Source of the DNA: Corynespora cassiicola
Lineage: Eukaryota > Ascomycota > Dothideomycetes > Pleosporales > Corynesporascaceae
Assembly (NCBI GenBank): GCA_022059125.1
Contig: JAEUWY010000004.1
Coordinates: 2,232,001 to 2,296,000 of the forward strand
Length of the DNA stretch: 64,000 bases
Direction: 5' to 3'
This document shows positions 33,868 to 45,846 of the stretch, one piece after another. Under the pieces are notes generated by a model, which saw nothing but the letters and a program-made list of their open reading frames with translations, had not been told where the DNA came from and did not search any database. Within the stretch, counting starts at the first letter, position 1, and each line of letters begins with the position of its first letter. The position numbers and the translations under genes are program-made.

Positions 33868-34517
33868 TATTTGCTTTCATGTGATTTGAAGCAATGAGAG
33901 CGTATATGAATGCCAACACGTTGCTATGGCACGAGTCGGATAGAGTTCCAGGGCCTCTGCAAATCCCCCGTCAGGCTGAAAATTTGATCTCGGGCGGCTG
34001 CAAGCGTGCCGAAGCGGGGCGCACACGCACATGGACTCGCGTGCCTCAGGCGCACTGATGCCGCCTATCCAGGAACGTCGGCAACACGATTGGTATTTTT
34101 GGCTGGGGCCAATGTCCCTGGCCAGCCCCTAATCCTTGGACGCGCCATTGCAGCTGGGACAGGTTTTGCGCCTGGCCTTGCGGATGAGGGAGTACTTAAT
34201 TAATCCTGAAGGCGATCGCAACCGTTCCCCTCCTAGGATTCCCCGTTACATGCGCCCCCTACTGCACCACCTCCCGCCGGCCGCAACTGCAACTGCAACG
34301 CCTCCCTCTATGCAGGACTTGCTGGGAGGCGCGCTGCACAACTCCACACACCCTCGCGCTCCCCCAAGCCTCGCGACTGCTCGGGCGCCGCCAGACACAA
34401 GCCGAACCGAACCTTAGCCCGCGCCCATGGTGGTTGGGCTAGCCGTCCCTTACTTTGCGACGATCCAGACAGGCGCAGGCACGCAGCGCCGCACCGCAGA
34501 GTGCAGATCCGCACAAC
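33868..34517. promoter_or_regulatory. Upstream region of the RA-PH gene
   Basis: A GC-rich 650-bp region between the tRNA and the ATG at 34518. No gene supported. A CTGCAACTGCAACTGCAACGCC triplet-like repeat lies near 34,281-34,300. Long open frames on the minus strand here are shadows of the repetitive downstream gene. Confidence 0.3.
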
Positions 34518-37482
34518 ATGGACGCCGAAACAGCTTCGTCGGAGGCGCCTCCACCGCGCTTCTCCCGCTATCGAAGCGTCCGCCGCGCCCACCAGGCCCA
34601 GGTCCAGCAGGCGACTGAAGACGTCCAAATTCAACAAACACCCCCCGTGCCTGCCATGCCCGCCGTACCTGCTGTGCCTGCTGTGCCTGCTGTGCCTGCC
34701 GTGCCCGCCGTGCCCGCCATGCCTCAGACGGAGCCTCAAAAGGAGGCGACAATCAGCAGGAGCATGTCGCGCTACCACCGCCGCCCGCAGACGTCCCACA
34801 CCACCTCGTCGAGACCGCCGCCCGTTCGCTCCAACACGGTAGAGGTGCCTCCGCTGCCCTCGCAGCCGCCTACCGGCCCCCCAATCCCTCGCAACCGCGC
34901 CGTGAGCTCGCCCCAAGAGCCAGTGCACCCGGAGAGCAATGCACAAGCCCGCCTGCCCAACACTTCGCGCTCGCGTGCGGAGCCCGTCCCCAGCCTGCCC
35001 AAGGGCCTGCCAGAGCCCTCGCAGCAGGCACGCGACGAGGCCAAGCGGCTGATGCAGGTCGAGGCCGAGCGTCAGCGACGCATGCAGGAACAACTCAAGG
35101 CAGAGAAGCGAGCCAAATGGGAGGCCGAGCAGGCCGAACGTGCGGAGCGCGAGCGCCAGGAGAAGCTGCGTCTGGAGGAAGAGGAGGCCGCGCGAGCTCG
35201 CGCCCAACAAGAGGCCGAAGAGGCGGAGAGGCAGCGGCGCGTCAAGGAGGAGCAGGAGCGCAGCCGGAAGCTGCAAAAGGCGGAGAGCTCGCGGCGGTTG
35301 AAGCAGCGGGAAGAGGACGAGCGCAGGGCCAGGGAAGAAACGGCCCGCAAGGCCCAAATGTCTCCGCCCGTGTCTCCGCCGCGGCACGGCGGAGGCCTTG
35401 GGCTATTCAAACGACGCAAAGACGACCCAACATCGCCCGAGCGCTCCGCAAATGCGGTAAAGCCGCCACAAACCAGCAATGGGAATCGGGATCTCGATAC
35501 CATCAGGCCCGGAGGAGGCGGTGCGGTTCTTGGCATCGATGCCCCCATTTCAGCCGTCAATGCTGGCGATAGAGTAAGTGCCCTTGGCCGATCTGATGCT
35601 AGAGCATACATTGCTAATCCCCCGACAGCGTGTCAAGGTTACTTGCAACAATTCCTCGATGGAGTTTCCCGTGACCCCGACCACTACCCCCCTGGACCTC
35701 ATCAAGTCGGCATCAAACTGCATGACCGAGACCATCGACGTGCGGACAGCGGTGGTGCTGGAATCCTTCTACAAGGTCAGCCTACAGAGGCCCCTGCGCA
35801 ACTATGAGCATGTGCGAGATGTGATGAACTCGTGGGACGATGACAGGCAAAACGAACTCATCATCGTGGACACGGACTCGCACAACATTGACCAGCGAGC
35901 GCTGCTGGCGTCCCAGGTGGCAGACACAAAGCCCGAGGGCATGGGCTGCTATATTCACTACTCGTCCAAGCCTGGCAAATGGTCCAAGCGATACATTTCT
36001 CTCCGCAACGACGGCCAATTGCTCATAAGCAAGAGCGAGACGGCCAAAGACAAGGATACAGACAACATTTGTCACTTGTCCGACTTTGACGTCTACTCTC
36101 CCACTCAGCGCAAGCTTGCCAAAGTCAAGCCGCCAAAGAAGATTTGCTATGCCGTCAAGAGCCAGCAAAAGTCCAACATCTTCTCGGATGAGACTCGATA
36201 TGTCCACTTCTTCTGCACCAACGACAAGAGCACGGCGGCCCTGTTCTACAGGTCCCTGCAGAGCTGGAGGAGCTGGTATCTGAAGCATGTCATGGGTGAG
36301 GGACAGAAGAAGACCAAGGCCGTCGAACCCAAGCCCAGTGCTTTGGGCAGCCGGAATGTCTCAGGTAGCGGCGAGCAAGGTACGGCTGGAGCTCATGCAC
36401 GCGGTGCCTCTGTTGGATCCCACTACCAGCTGGGGACCTTTACGCCGCTGCTGGACATGGACCTGTTCGGCAAAGGAAAGGACGACTCCGACGATGTTAT
36501 CAAGAATGGTGCATTCCCAGACGACGCGCCCCTCGCCAGGTTTAATAGCCAGACGATGCATGCTCGCAAAATGTCGACTCGCCAAAAGAACAAGCCGCCC
36601 ATCGCGTACAATCTCGTCAGTCTCGCGACCGACAGCTCCAACACGGACAGGCAAAACTCGCTCCAAAACTCACTCGCCCATAGCACATCGGCGTCGGATG
36701 ACAGTGAAACATTTGCTGCAGGTGGCTTGCTTGGGCGGACGTACTCGAAACGCCAGAGGGAGACACAGGAGCGCGAGAAGAAGAACAACTCGGGCCCGTT
36801 CGTCGAGGGGCCTTCGTTGATCAGCAACTTGAACCATTTGGCGGCCAATGCCACGAATGATGGTGGCGTCGGGTTGGGTCGCAAGGCTTCGACGAGGAGC
36901 GCCCATCGCCGCACGTCGAGCGATCTACAACGGAGCGCCTCGACGCGACATGCCATGCCCAAGCCCCTGGTGGACCTGACACCGCAGTACAGAGAGCCGC
37001 CACAGCACTCTCGCAAAGGCAGAGGCTTCAATCCCGATGGCAGCGCGGGCCCACTGATTGACAATGCGACGTCGCTCGACGAGGCGATCAAGATTCCTTC
37101 GTCGACCGAGTGGCGGGCTCGCCCAAGCACATCACGTTATCATCACGGAACATACGGCCAGGGCGGTCACGAGCGCACACGATCGCTCAAGGGCCGCGGC
37201 GAAGGGCTGGCAGCGTACACGGTCAATAATCACAGTACGGTTCCCGAAGATGAGAGCAATGCCTTCACTGGCGGGCTGCTGGCTGGCACGGGATTCAGCC
37301 AGGGCCACGTGCAAAAGGGACGCGGTGTCATGGACGGGTCAAGAGCAAAGGGACCGATGCTGGACATGCGAGACTCATCGAGGTTCGCGCAGGGGAGCTT
37401 GCTCGCCGGCGTTGAGCATACCCAAGGCCCAGCCGCTCCCGTCATTGATCGGAGTAGGCGCCAGAGCGTGGATTTGGGTTGA
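34518..37482 (+). CDS. RA-PH domain adaptor (Grb/MRL-like architecture)
   Basis: Predicted Ras/phosphoinositide-responsive scaffold of 969 residues; exons 34518-35573 and 35629-37482. Residues 1-170 are disordered and proline-rich, including a run of PAV/PAM triplets (34,650-34,722). Residues about 175-300 form a long Glu/Arg/Gln coiled coil. After KRRKDDP comes a Ras-associating-like fold beginning RVKVTCNNSS (about 353-432) and a PH domain (about 455-575; GCYIHYSSKPGKWSKRYISL to LQSWRSWYLKHVMG). The tail is long and disordered with repeated GLLA/GGLL-type motifs and basic patches (KGRG), possible docking sites at the cortex. Tandem RA-PH order is that of Grb7/10 and MRL proteins. The specific partner is unknown. 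The first ATG before the family region was taken as the start. Confidence 0.8.
34650..34722 (+). repeat. Coding minisatellite of 9-bp units (Pro-Ala-Val)
   Basis: About eight tandem 9-bp units close to GTGCCTGCT run in frame inside the RA-PH gene, encoding PAV repeated with PAM at both ends. The units differ mostly at third positions, and the copy number is likely to vary between strains. Confidence 0.85.
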
Positions 37483-38854
37483 GGGAGGAGCGGAGGCGCA
37501 TCTGAGCATTTTGTGGAGTTTAATATCCCAGGGGCGGAGGTCAGGGAGAGCCTGCCGCGGCGTGCGTGTTGTTTTTGCACTGTTGAGTCTTTTTTTTTTC
37601 CTCCCTTCGTTTCTTTACTCTCTGTCCATCCGCACATCGCGTCTCTTTTGTTCTGAGCTACATTCCACGGCCCCCCTTTTTCACTCTCACAAGCCCCCGT
37701 ATCTTCTAATACCCTGGTAACGGTAGCACGGAGGCGTTGATGGAGCATTTTTTAGCATGGTCTGGTTCCACTCGGAGCCTCGGACGTAGTGTAGGCTTCT
37801 ATTCGTCTGAGACACCTGTAATAAGAGCTGCAGTCGCAGTCTAGCGCATTGCTCCCTGCATGGTGGCTATTCGCAACCGCTCTCACGTGCACAACCTCAC
37901 CCCACCGTCTCGTCGTCGCGCCCGCCAGGCGGCCCACCAGGTTCCCTGCGGAGGTGTCAATCCTGCCGCAACCCCGCATCAGCCGTGACCATGAATGACG
38001 GCAGCATGCAGGACGCGCCCTCGGCAGAATGCTCGGGGGGGCGGGCGCGCGTGCAGCAGGAAGACTCGTGTAGGCGTGGAAGCAGGATCAGTGCGTTGCC
38101 AGGCGGGCAGCACGGGCAGGCAGGACGGGCGACTCGACGGGCAGCTAGAGAACAGCTGGTGGAGCCCCGCCCCCAGATGCTGTGGGCGTAGCGCAGTTTG
38201 GAGAGGGCTAGGGAGGGTGTAGTAGCTCGGTAGGCCAGCGTGCACTGGCATGGAAACGGCGCGGTCGCGCGCCAGCGGGTCAAGCGGGTGACTAACGGCC
38301 GGCCGGGGCGTGATTGGCCAATGGGAGGGCGGCCGGCGATCACTGCTGCATGACGTAATGGGTCGGGGCAGGGGTGCGCGCTCTCAATGCGTCTCTAGGC
38401 CCGCCGGCCGCCATGTCGATGCTCGGATGCTTGTCGATGCCTGCGCTCGTGCCCCGACCAAACAACGGCCAGAGGCGTCTGTCTGCGTCGCCCTTTCTCC
38501 CTCTTATATTCCAATCCCACAGCTCCTCGTTCCTCCTCTCCCGCCGTCTCTTTGCCCTTGTCCCTCGAGCTCCCCGTCCGCCGCCTCAATTGCGTGGCCC
38601 GTCGCCTGCTGCCCGCTTGCCTGCGCCTGATCTCCATCGCAATCTCAGCAAATAGGATCCCCCATCTCTAGCTCCTCCGCCCGCAGTAGCCCAACCAAAC
38701 TCCGGAGCTGCCACAGCTAGCTACCCTACCTACCCTTCTGCTCTCCTCCAGCTTCTGCCCTTCGCAGCGAGATTTTTTTTCTCCCTTCCTTTGCAGGCCC
38801 CCTTTCTCGCGACGCCCTCCATCCACCCGGGGCCCAGCTCTTTGTCCACCAGCC
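37483..38854. promoter_or_regulatory. Glycogen synthase upstream region
   Basis: A GC-rich 1.37-kb intergenic region. Two elements stand out on the glycogen synthase side. ATTGGCCAAT at 38313-38322 is an overlapping inverted CCAAT box for the Hap complex, and TGACGTAA at 38351-38358 is a CRE-like bZIP site. Both lie about 500 bases upstream of the ATG. Stress-regulated bZIP control of glycogen storage is known in fungi; its use here is inference. Pyrimidine-rich tracts near 38,500-38,800 look like the leader. Confidence 0.45.
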
Positions 38855-41205
38855 ATGGCCGAGACGCAGCGGGACGTCTCCAACCACGTCCTCTTCGAGG
38901 TAGCCACCGAGGTCGCCAATCGAGGTGAGGCTGCACGCCGCCGTCCAGTGGCCCTCCTGTGCACCGCACGCTGACCTCGTATAGTGGGCGGCATCTACTC
39001 GGTGCTGAAGTCGAAGGCTCAGGTGACCACGGCAGAGTATGGCTCGGCATACACTTTGTTGGGACCGCTCAACAGACAGTCGGTAAGCGCCCAACCGCCG
39101 CCAAATTACAAAAAATATGGGGGCAACACACTGACGGCCGTGACAGGCAGCCGTCGAGGTCGAAGAGGTCGACCCCAAGGACCCCGCCCTGGTCGCTACC
39201 ATCAAGTCCATGGGCGAACGGGGCATCAAGACCGTCTATGGCCGCTGGTTGATTGACGGCGCTCCGCGCGTTCTCCTGTTCGACACGGGCACCGCATACG
39301 GATATCTCGACGAGTGGAAGGGCGACCTGTGGTCCAGCGCCGGAATCCCTTCGCCGCCCGGCGACTCGGAGACCAACGAGGCCATCGTGTTCGGCTACTT
39401 GATCGCGTGGTTCCTCGGAGAGGTACGAACACCTTGGCACAAGGAAAAAATAATCATACATAAGTTCGACGTCACTCACCAGTGCCTAGTACACCTTCCA
39501 CGAGAAGAAGCGCGCCATCATTGTGCAATTCCACGAATGGCTTGCCGGCGTGGCCCTGCCGCTGTGCAAGAAGCGACGCATTGATGTCACCACCATCTTC
39601 ACCACCCACGCCACTCTGCTCGGCCGCTACCTCTGCGCCGGCTCGGTTGACTTTTACAACAACTTGCAGTACTTTGACGTGGACGCAGAGGCGGGGAAGC
39701 GCGGCATCTACCACCGGTACTGCATAGAACGCGCTGCTGCACACGCTGCCGATGTCTTCACCACCGTCTCCCACATCACTGCCTACGAGAGCGAGCATCT
39801 GCTCAAGCGGAAACCCGACGGCGTGCTGCCCAACGGTCTCAACGTGAAGAAGTTCTCGGCTACTCATGAGTTCCAGAACCTGCACCAGCAGGCCAAGATC
39901 AAGATCAACGACTTTGTCCGCGGTCACTTCTACGGCCACAACGACTTTGACCCCGAGAACACGCTCTACTTCTTCACCGCGGGACGCTACGAGTACCGGA
40001 ATAAGGGTGTGGACATGTTCATTGAGTCATTAGCCCGATTGAACCACCGAATGAAGAGCGCTGGCTCCAACGTGACCGTCGTGGCCTTCATGATCATGCC
40101 CGCGCAGACTCAGTCCTTGACGGTTGAGGCCCTCAAGGGACAGGCCGTCATCAAGTCGCTGCACGACACGATCAAGGTCATTGAGGAGAACGTGGGTAAG
40201 AAGCTCTTTGAGCGCTCGCTCGCGTGGACCGAGGGCCAGGAGCTGCCTGAAGACAAGGAGCTCCTCTCGGCCTCGGACAAGATCATGCTCCGCCGTCGCT
40301 TGTTCGCGATGAAGAGGAATACTCTGCCCCCGATTGTCACCCACAACATGGTGAACGACTCGGAAGACCCGGTGCTGAACCAGCTGCGCCGCTGCCAGCT
40401 GTTCAACCATCCTTCGGATCGCGTCAAGGTAGTGTTCCACCCCGAGTTCCTGAACTCGTCCAACCCGGTCCTGCCCCTGGACTACGACGACTTTGTTCGT
40501 GGTACGCATCTCGGAGTGTTTGCCTCGTACTACGAGCCCTGGGGTTACACGCCCGCCGAGTGCACGGTGATGGGCGTTCCCAGCATCACGACCAACCTCT
40601 CCGGGTTCGGTTGTTACATGGAGGAGCTGATCGAGAACGCCGCCGACTACGGAATCTACATTGTCGACCGACGGATGAAGGGCGTTGATGACTCGGTCAA
40701 CCAGCTCGTCGACTACATGTTCGAATTCACCAAGAAGAGCAAGAGGCAGCGCATCAACCAGCGCAACCGGACGGAGCGCCTAAGCGACCTGCTCGACTGG
40801 AAGCGAATGGGTATGGAGTACGTCAAGGCCCGGCAGCTGGCCCTCCGGAGAGCCTACCCTGCGGCCTATGGCGAGGACGAGGAGCCCGACTTCTTTGGGT
40901 CCCACGACGTAAAGATCTCCCGCCCTCTGTCAGAGCCTGGCTCGCCGCGGGATAGGTCCGGTATGATGACGCCGGGCGACTTTGCCTCGTTGCAGGAAGG
41001 CCGTGAAGGTCTCAGCACCGAGGACTACATTGCTTGGAAGCTCCCGTAAGTACCATGGCGCGGCCAGTGCGATGTTCGATGCTAACAAGACCACAGAGAA
41101 GAAGAAGACGGCGACGACGACTTCCATTTCCCGCTGACCCTCAAGACGAAGAAGGCAGCAGAGCCCGAGGCAGCCGCCACGATCAACGGCTCGACGTCGA
41201 CATGA
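38855..41205 (+). CDS. GSY1: Glycogen [starch] synthase (GT3)
   Basis: Extends glycogen from UDP-glucose, in the cytosol, primed by glycogenin. The model has 702 residues from exons 38855-38924, 38985-39082, 39147-39422, 39490-41045 and 41097-41205. The N terminus [18 protein letters not shown] contains the Lys/Gly loop of GT3 enzymes. The [21 protein letters not shown] and [16 protein letters not shown] motifs follow; the last includes the catalytic Glu pair. The arginine cluster [19 protein letters not shown] binds glucose-6-phosphate. The C terminus [14 protein letters not shown] carries the inhibitory phosphorylation sites. The last exon encodes an acidic patch then [10 protein letters not shown]. 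Length is that of yeast Gsy1/2 (about 705). The first introns lie within the nucleotide-binding region. Confidence 0.96.
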
Positions 41206-42157
41206 GGAGCGCGGTGGGGAGGTGTATAATGGCAGAGGTTGAAATTGCATCCATCTTATTTCCATTGGTGACTTTTGCGTTAGGCTTGGACTAGCATAGG
41301 GGATTCCCTGCATGGCGGCGATGTACTTCAGACACTTCAGCTGTGAAATACTTTTTTGGAGCCCGAGAAGCTACCTGACTGACAATCTCCTTTTTTTCTT
41401 CTTCCTGGCGCTGATAAGGCATGACGAGATAGCCCGTGCAATCGACACATGGCAAACACCGTTCCCTGGTGAGGCGTGAAACGTGGCGGCTCGACGCGAG
41501 ACTCAAAGGTCCGACTAAAATGAGACGGGCATCTTCTTTGAGAGGGGCGGCGAGGCGCAGCATGACACGGCATGGATACAAAGACTCGAGGCCACCAGGG
41601 CGGCGGGGTGAGATTGGCATGGCACGTCGACGGGTCGACACTGGCTGAAATGGGACAGGTCGGCTGCCAGAAGCATTGATCGGAATCTGGCGAACAGGGG
41701 CGCCGTCCAAGACACGTTCTCGAACCGTCGCTCGGTGAATTTGCGCTTGGCAGCGAGCCAGCGTCATCAACCGAACGCCAATTTGTTTCTCTCTTCCCTG
41801 CCAAAGTCCCATTTCATTCTTGCGCGCCCACTTTTGCCATCCTCTTCCGCTGCACACCCCGGAATCATGCCCTTCTCCAGCAGCACCATCGAGCTCAACC
41901 TGCCCCATACCGGTTCGGTCCGTTTATAGCAAAAAGCTTGGCTGGTACCGCGCTTCGATAATCAGCAGCACAGCTGCACCATCAGACCGCAGCTCCTGAC
42001 TCCGCCGCAGCGCCAATACCCTCCCCCTCTCGAGAACCAGAAAAGCCCACCCGCGTGCTCCGTGCCGTTCCGAACCTAACGGATTGCTTTTATACCAGTC
42101 CTGCACCCCCTCTAAAAAGGACGCCCGCGGGTCCCGCAAGGGCGCAGGGAGAACAAC
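41206..42157. promoter_or_regulatory. Upstream region of the Trk-type transporter
   Basis: About 950 bases with no supported gene. It separates glycogen synthase (end 41205) from the K+ transporter start at 42158. Pyrimidine-rich tracts occur around 41,780-41,900. No specific site recognised. Confidence 0.3.
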
Positions 42158-44909
42158 ATGTTTACCCCGTGGATCGTCGCCTTTGGATGGCTGAGGAAGC
42201 ACCTGCCCACGGGCTGGTCGTCCTTCAAGCCCCACGTCAACTTCATATTCCTGCACTGTGAGTATCGCGACTCTGGCGCGCCCGCACTTCTTCCCCGATT
42301 AATATTCTCCAGATCTCTACCTCGTGGTAATGACGCTGATCGGGTCCATTATTATCTACCCTGGCGGTGGCATGAGCTACATCGATGCGCTGTTCTTCGC
42401 CAGTGGCTCGGCTACACAGAGCGGCCTGAATACGTACGTCCACGGGCGCACAAGTGACTCGAGTCACTCGCTGACCCTCGTCTAGCATAGATGTCAATCT
42501 CCTCAAGTTGTACCAACAGGTAGGGCGCAGTCACCGGCCCGAGGCAATCTCCTGAACCTGCGTTGATCGACGTTCCTAGGTCACCATTATGCTTATCAGC
42601 TCAATATGTAACCCCATCTTCATCAACACTGTCGTCGTCTTCGTCCGCCTCTACTGGTTCGAGAAGCGATTCCAGAACGTCGTGTTGGAGGCCCGTAGTC
42701 TGCGTCGCAACAAGACCAGGTCGCGAACCAAGAGCCAGACCAAGGGCGATAACGAAAGAGACGTCACAGAGGAAGAGATTGGTGTGGGCGACCGTCCCAT
42801 TCGCATCTTGCGAACCGGCGATGATGATGTAGAGGAGAAGAAGATCGAGGACAGCGGGGTCTTCAAAGACTCATTTAAAGACATTACAGACAGAGACAGT
42901 GTGGACAAGGCGTCTAGCTCAGACAAGAATGTCGCCGCCGAAACGGACGACGCCGTCTCGCCGAGAGATCAGCCCAATTCGACCTTCACTCGGGATATCA
43001 GATTCACTGATGAGGTGCCATCGCCGAGGGAGCGCATGCCTCAGCCCGACAAGGAGAAGAGTATCAACTTTGTGGAAAACCAGCGCAACCCCAAGGACCG
43101 CGGTACCCTCCGCATCCCGGGACCCCGCGACTACGATCTCGGCTTCAAGCCAGAGCGCATCGAAGAAAGCGATGAACTCAATAGGCAGATTACCAACGAT
43201 CCAGATGAATATCGAATCCGGCGCCAGCGATCCAACTCGGTACCTCCGGCGGAGCTCAATCAGGATGACCACCCTCTGAAACAGCACATTACTTTTGATG
43301 CCCCCGATGCTCGTCGTACGGGCACGTCCGCGTATATGCCCCGATCGAGAACTAGCGACATGGAGGACCCGACGTCCTCCATGGGACTCCGCAACAGAGC
43401 TCGGTCGCGCACGTTCGGAAGCTTCATGTCCAAGACCATCGAAGAGGAGCGCGACCCCATGCCCTATCTCAGTTGGACCCCGACGGTCGGGCGAAACTCG
43501 GCGTTTGTCGACCTGACCGAGGACCAGCGAGAAGAACTGGGCGGCATCGAGTATAGGGCCCTCAAACTGCTTGCCATTATTCTCGTCTGCTACTATGTCG
43601 GCTTCCATCTTCTCGGGATGATTGTGCTCCTCCCCTGGATCGTCAGGGATGCACACTACACTGGTGTGGTCGAGGAGGTTGGCGTCAGCCCGGTCTGGTG
43701 GGGCTTCTTCACCCCAGCATCCATGTTCAACGATTTGGGATATACCCTTACGCCGGATTCCATGATTTCCTTCCAATTCGCGGTCCTCCCACTGCTGCTG
43801 GGAACCTTTTTGATCATCATCGGAAACACTGGATTTCCATGCATGCTTCGTTTCATCATATGGTTGCTGTCAAAGGCGGTGCCCAACGGCAGTGGAGTCT
43901 GGGAAGAGCTACGGTTCCTGCTCGACCACCCCCGTCGATGCTTTACCCTCTTGTTCCCAAGTAATGCCAACTGGTGGCTCTTTTGGGTGCTGATTCTGCT
44001 CAACGGCATCGATTTGATATTTTTTATTGTGCTAGATGTAAGCAGTCTCGATTCCCTCATCATCATTAATATGCATGACTAACCGCCGTACAGCTGAACG
44101 ATCCCACTATCCTATCACTCCCACCCGCGTTCCGATTCCTCGATGGTCTGTTCCAGGCTGCTGCGACCCGAACGGCCGGTTTTGCCGTTGTCAACATCGC
44201 CGATCTGCACCCTGCGATCCAAGTCTCGTACTTGATCATGATGTACATTTCCATTTTCCCAATCGCCATCAGCATGCGTCAGACCAACGTATACGAAGAA
44301 AAATCTCTCGGGGTGTGGAACGACAACGACGACGACGAGTCCAAGAGCAGCTACCTGGGTCACCATCTGCGTCGCCAGCTGTCCTTCGACCTGTGGTACG
44401 TCTTCCTGGGCTTCTTTCTCATCGCCATCATCGAAGGCGCGCGCCTCGAAAACACAAACGACTACGCCTTCACCCTCTTCTCCGTCCTCTTCGAAATCGT
44501 CTCCGCGTACGGAACCGTAGGCCTGAGCCTGGGCTACCCCGGAATCAACACGAGCTTCTCGGGCGAGTTCAAGACCCTGTCCAAGCTCATCATCATCGCC
44601 ATGCAGATCCGCGGCCGCCATCGTGGCCTGCCGTACGCGCTCGATCGCGCCATCTTGCTGCCTAGCGAGGCGCTGCACAAGAAAGAGGACGAAGATGCGA
44701 CGAGGCGCGCGCGCAGGGCTAGCAATGCGGGCGAGATTGGGGATGGCATGTTGGTCCGGCCCGGCACGAGCTTGAGCCGCAGGAATAGTAATGCCACGGG
44801 GGATGGGGAGGCGGGGTATAGGGGCAGGATTAGGCCGCAGAATGTGGCCAAGTTTTTGTCTGGGGCGTTGAGTGCCGGACCGTCGATTCCGAGGGAGAAG
44901 CATGCTTGA
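42158..44909 (+). CDS. TRK1: Trk-type potassium transporter
   Basis: High-affinity K+ uptake across the plasma membrane. The model has 842 residues from exons 42158-42257, 42313-42433, 42486-42519 (34 nt), 42580-44037 and 44094-44909. The first pore segment ends in FFASGSATQSGLNT, the selectivity-filter turn of fungal Trk. A long hydrophilic loop (about residues 110-400) with many Arg/Ser/Asp and likely phosphosites separates it from the C-terminal transmembrane half. FQAAATRTAGFAVV and GTVGLSLGYPG are further filter regions. The C terminus is basic and ends EKHA. The loop is typical of fungal Trk1 rather than Trk2, but the two cannot be separated without alignment. Confidence 0.93.
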
Positions 44910-45846
44910 GATAGACCTTTCTTTTGCTTCTTTTTTTTTTTGAAGGGACGTGTAGATGCTGGGGCGGGGGTGATGGGTTGGTGCGATGTATAATGTTCTC
45001 TTCTTGTGTTTAGCTTTTGAGGAGTGACGGGTGTTTTTTTTTTTGGGAAATGAGGAAACGCAGGGATGCGTGGCATGGTTATAGATAGACTGGGCGTTGG
45101 TATACATTACGCTGGCTAATGATGGATACCCGCCTTTTTGGGCAGTTTTTTTATATCTGGTTTGCGGTCTGTGATGTGGTGTTAGTGTGGGGTGGGGTGA
45201 TGGTGTGTAGTTTGGCATATTGTTCAAAATGCAGGCTGGTATTGTTTTTAAGGGGAGGGTCTTTGAGTAATGGTTGAATTGGTAACAGGCTTGAATTGTT
45301 ATGATACGTAGGGGCAACTCTTATTAAACAAAAGCAACAAACATACACAAGTTCCGTTGACGAGGAATTAGCAAACTGGGCTAGGGGTTGAGAGAGTGGG
45401 TGGAAATGCATAGCAGAGGGGGGATGTGAAGGTTCCTGGCTCGAGTAGAAGGAGTAGGATCTAGATGATGAAAAGGTTATCATTATTATTTATTCTTGAT
45501 AACTCCCATTTTCTGGTTATCAACACATCAAAGATATGATAATTTATTGTAAAACTGTCAAGTATCCGATAATCTTGCAATCAATATAATTCCTGTGCCT
45601 TTCTTGTTCAAATTCGTGTTTTCAGCGCATAGGGCGCCCTATTGTAATCAAAATATGCCAATTTTTCTTATACCTTGCTTTCTCTCTTTAAAGATGGATA
45701 CAATAATGAGGGTTGATAAAGGTCGTGTAATTGTTTTGGTGTTTTCTTTAGTTGTACAGATATCACAAGTGAAGATTATACCCAACAAACTTATCCATAA
45801 GCTCACTTTCATTCATCAAATGCTCGTATAAACCTCCAACCTAAAC
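44910..45846. other. Convergent intergenic gap with poly-T tracts
   Basis: Trk and the kinase converge here. T-runs at 44,931-44,941 and 45,036-45,045 suit 3' ends. Open frames through 45,100-45,480 on the minus strand are AT-rich and without motif. A TG-rich run (GTGTGGGGTGGGGTGATGGTGTG) at about 45,186 is the only simple repeat. Confidence 0.4.

Noticed and set aside
34308..35387. 359-codon open frame on the minus strand, Leu/Arg-rich
   Set aside because: It is the antisense shadow of the GC-rich coiled-coil region of the RA-PH gene; no start context, no motif, extreme Leu/Gly/Arg bias.
44115..45317. 400-codon minus-strand frame opposite the end of the Trk gene
   Set aside because: Overlaps the conserved C terminus of Trk and its AT-rich 3' region; composition follows the antisense of the real gene.
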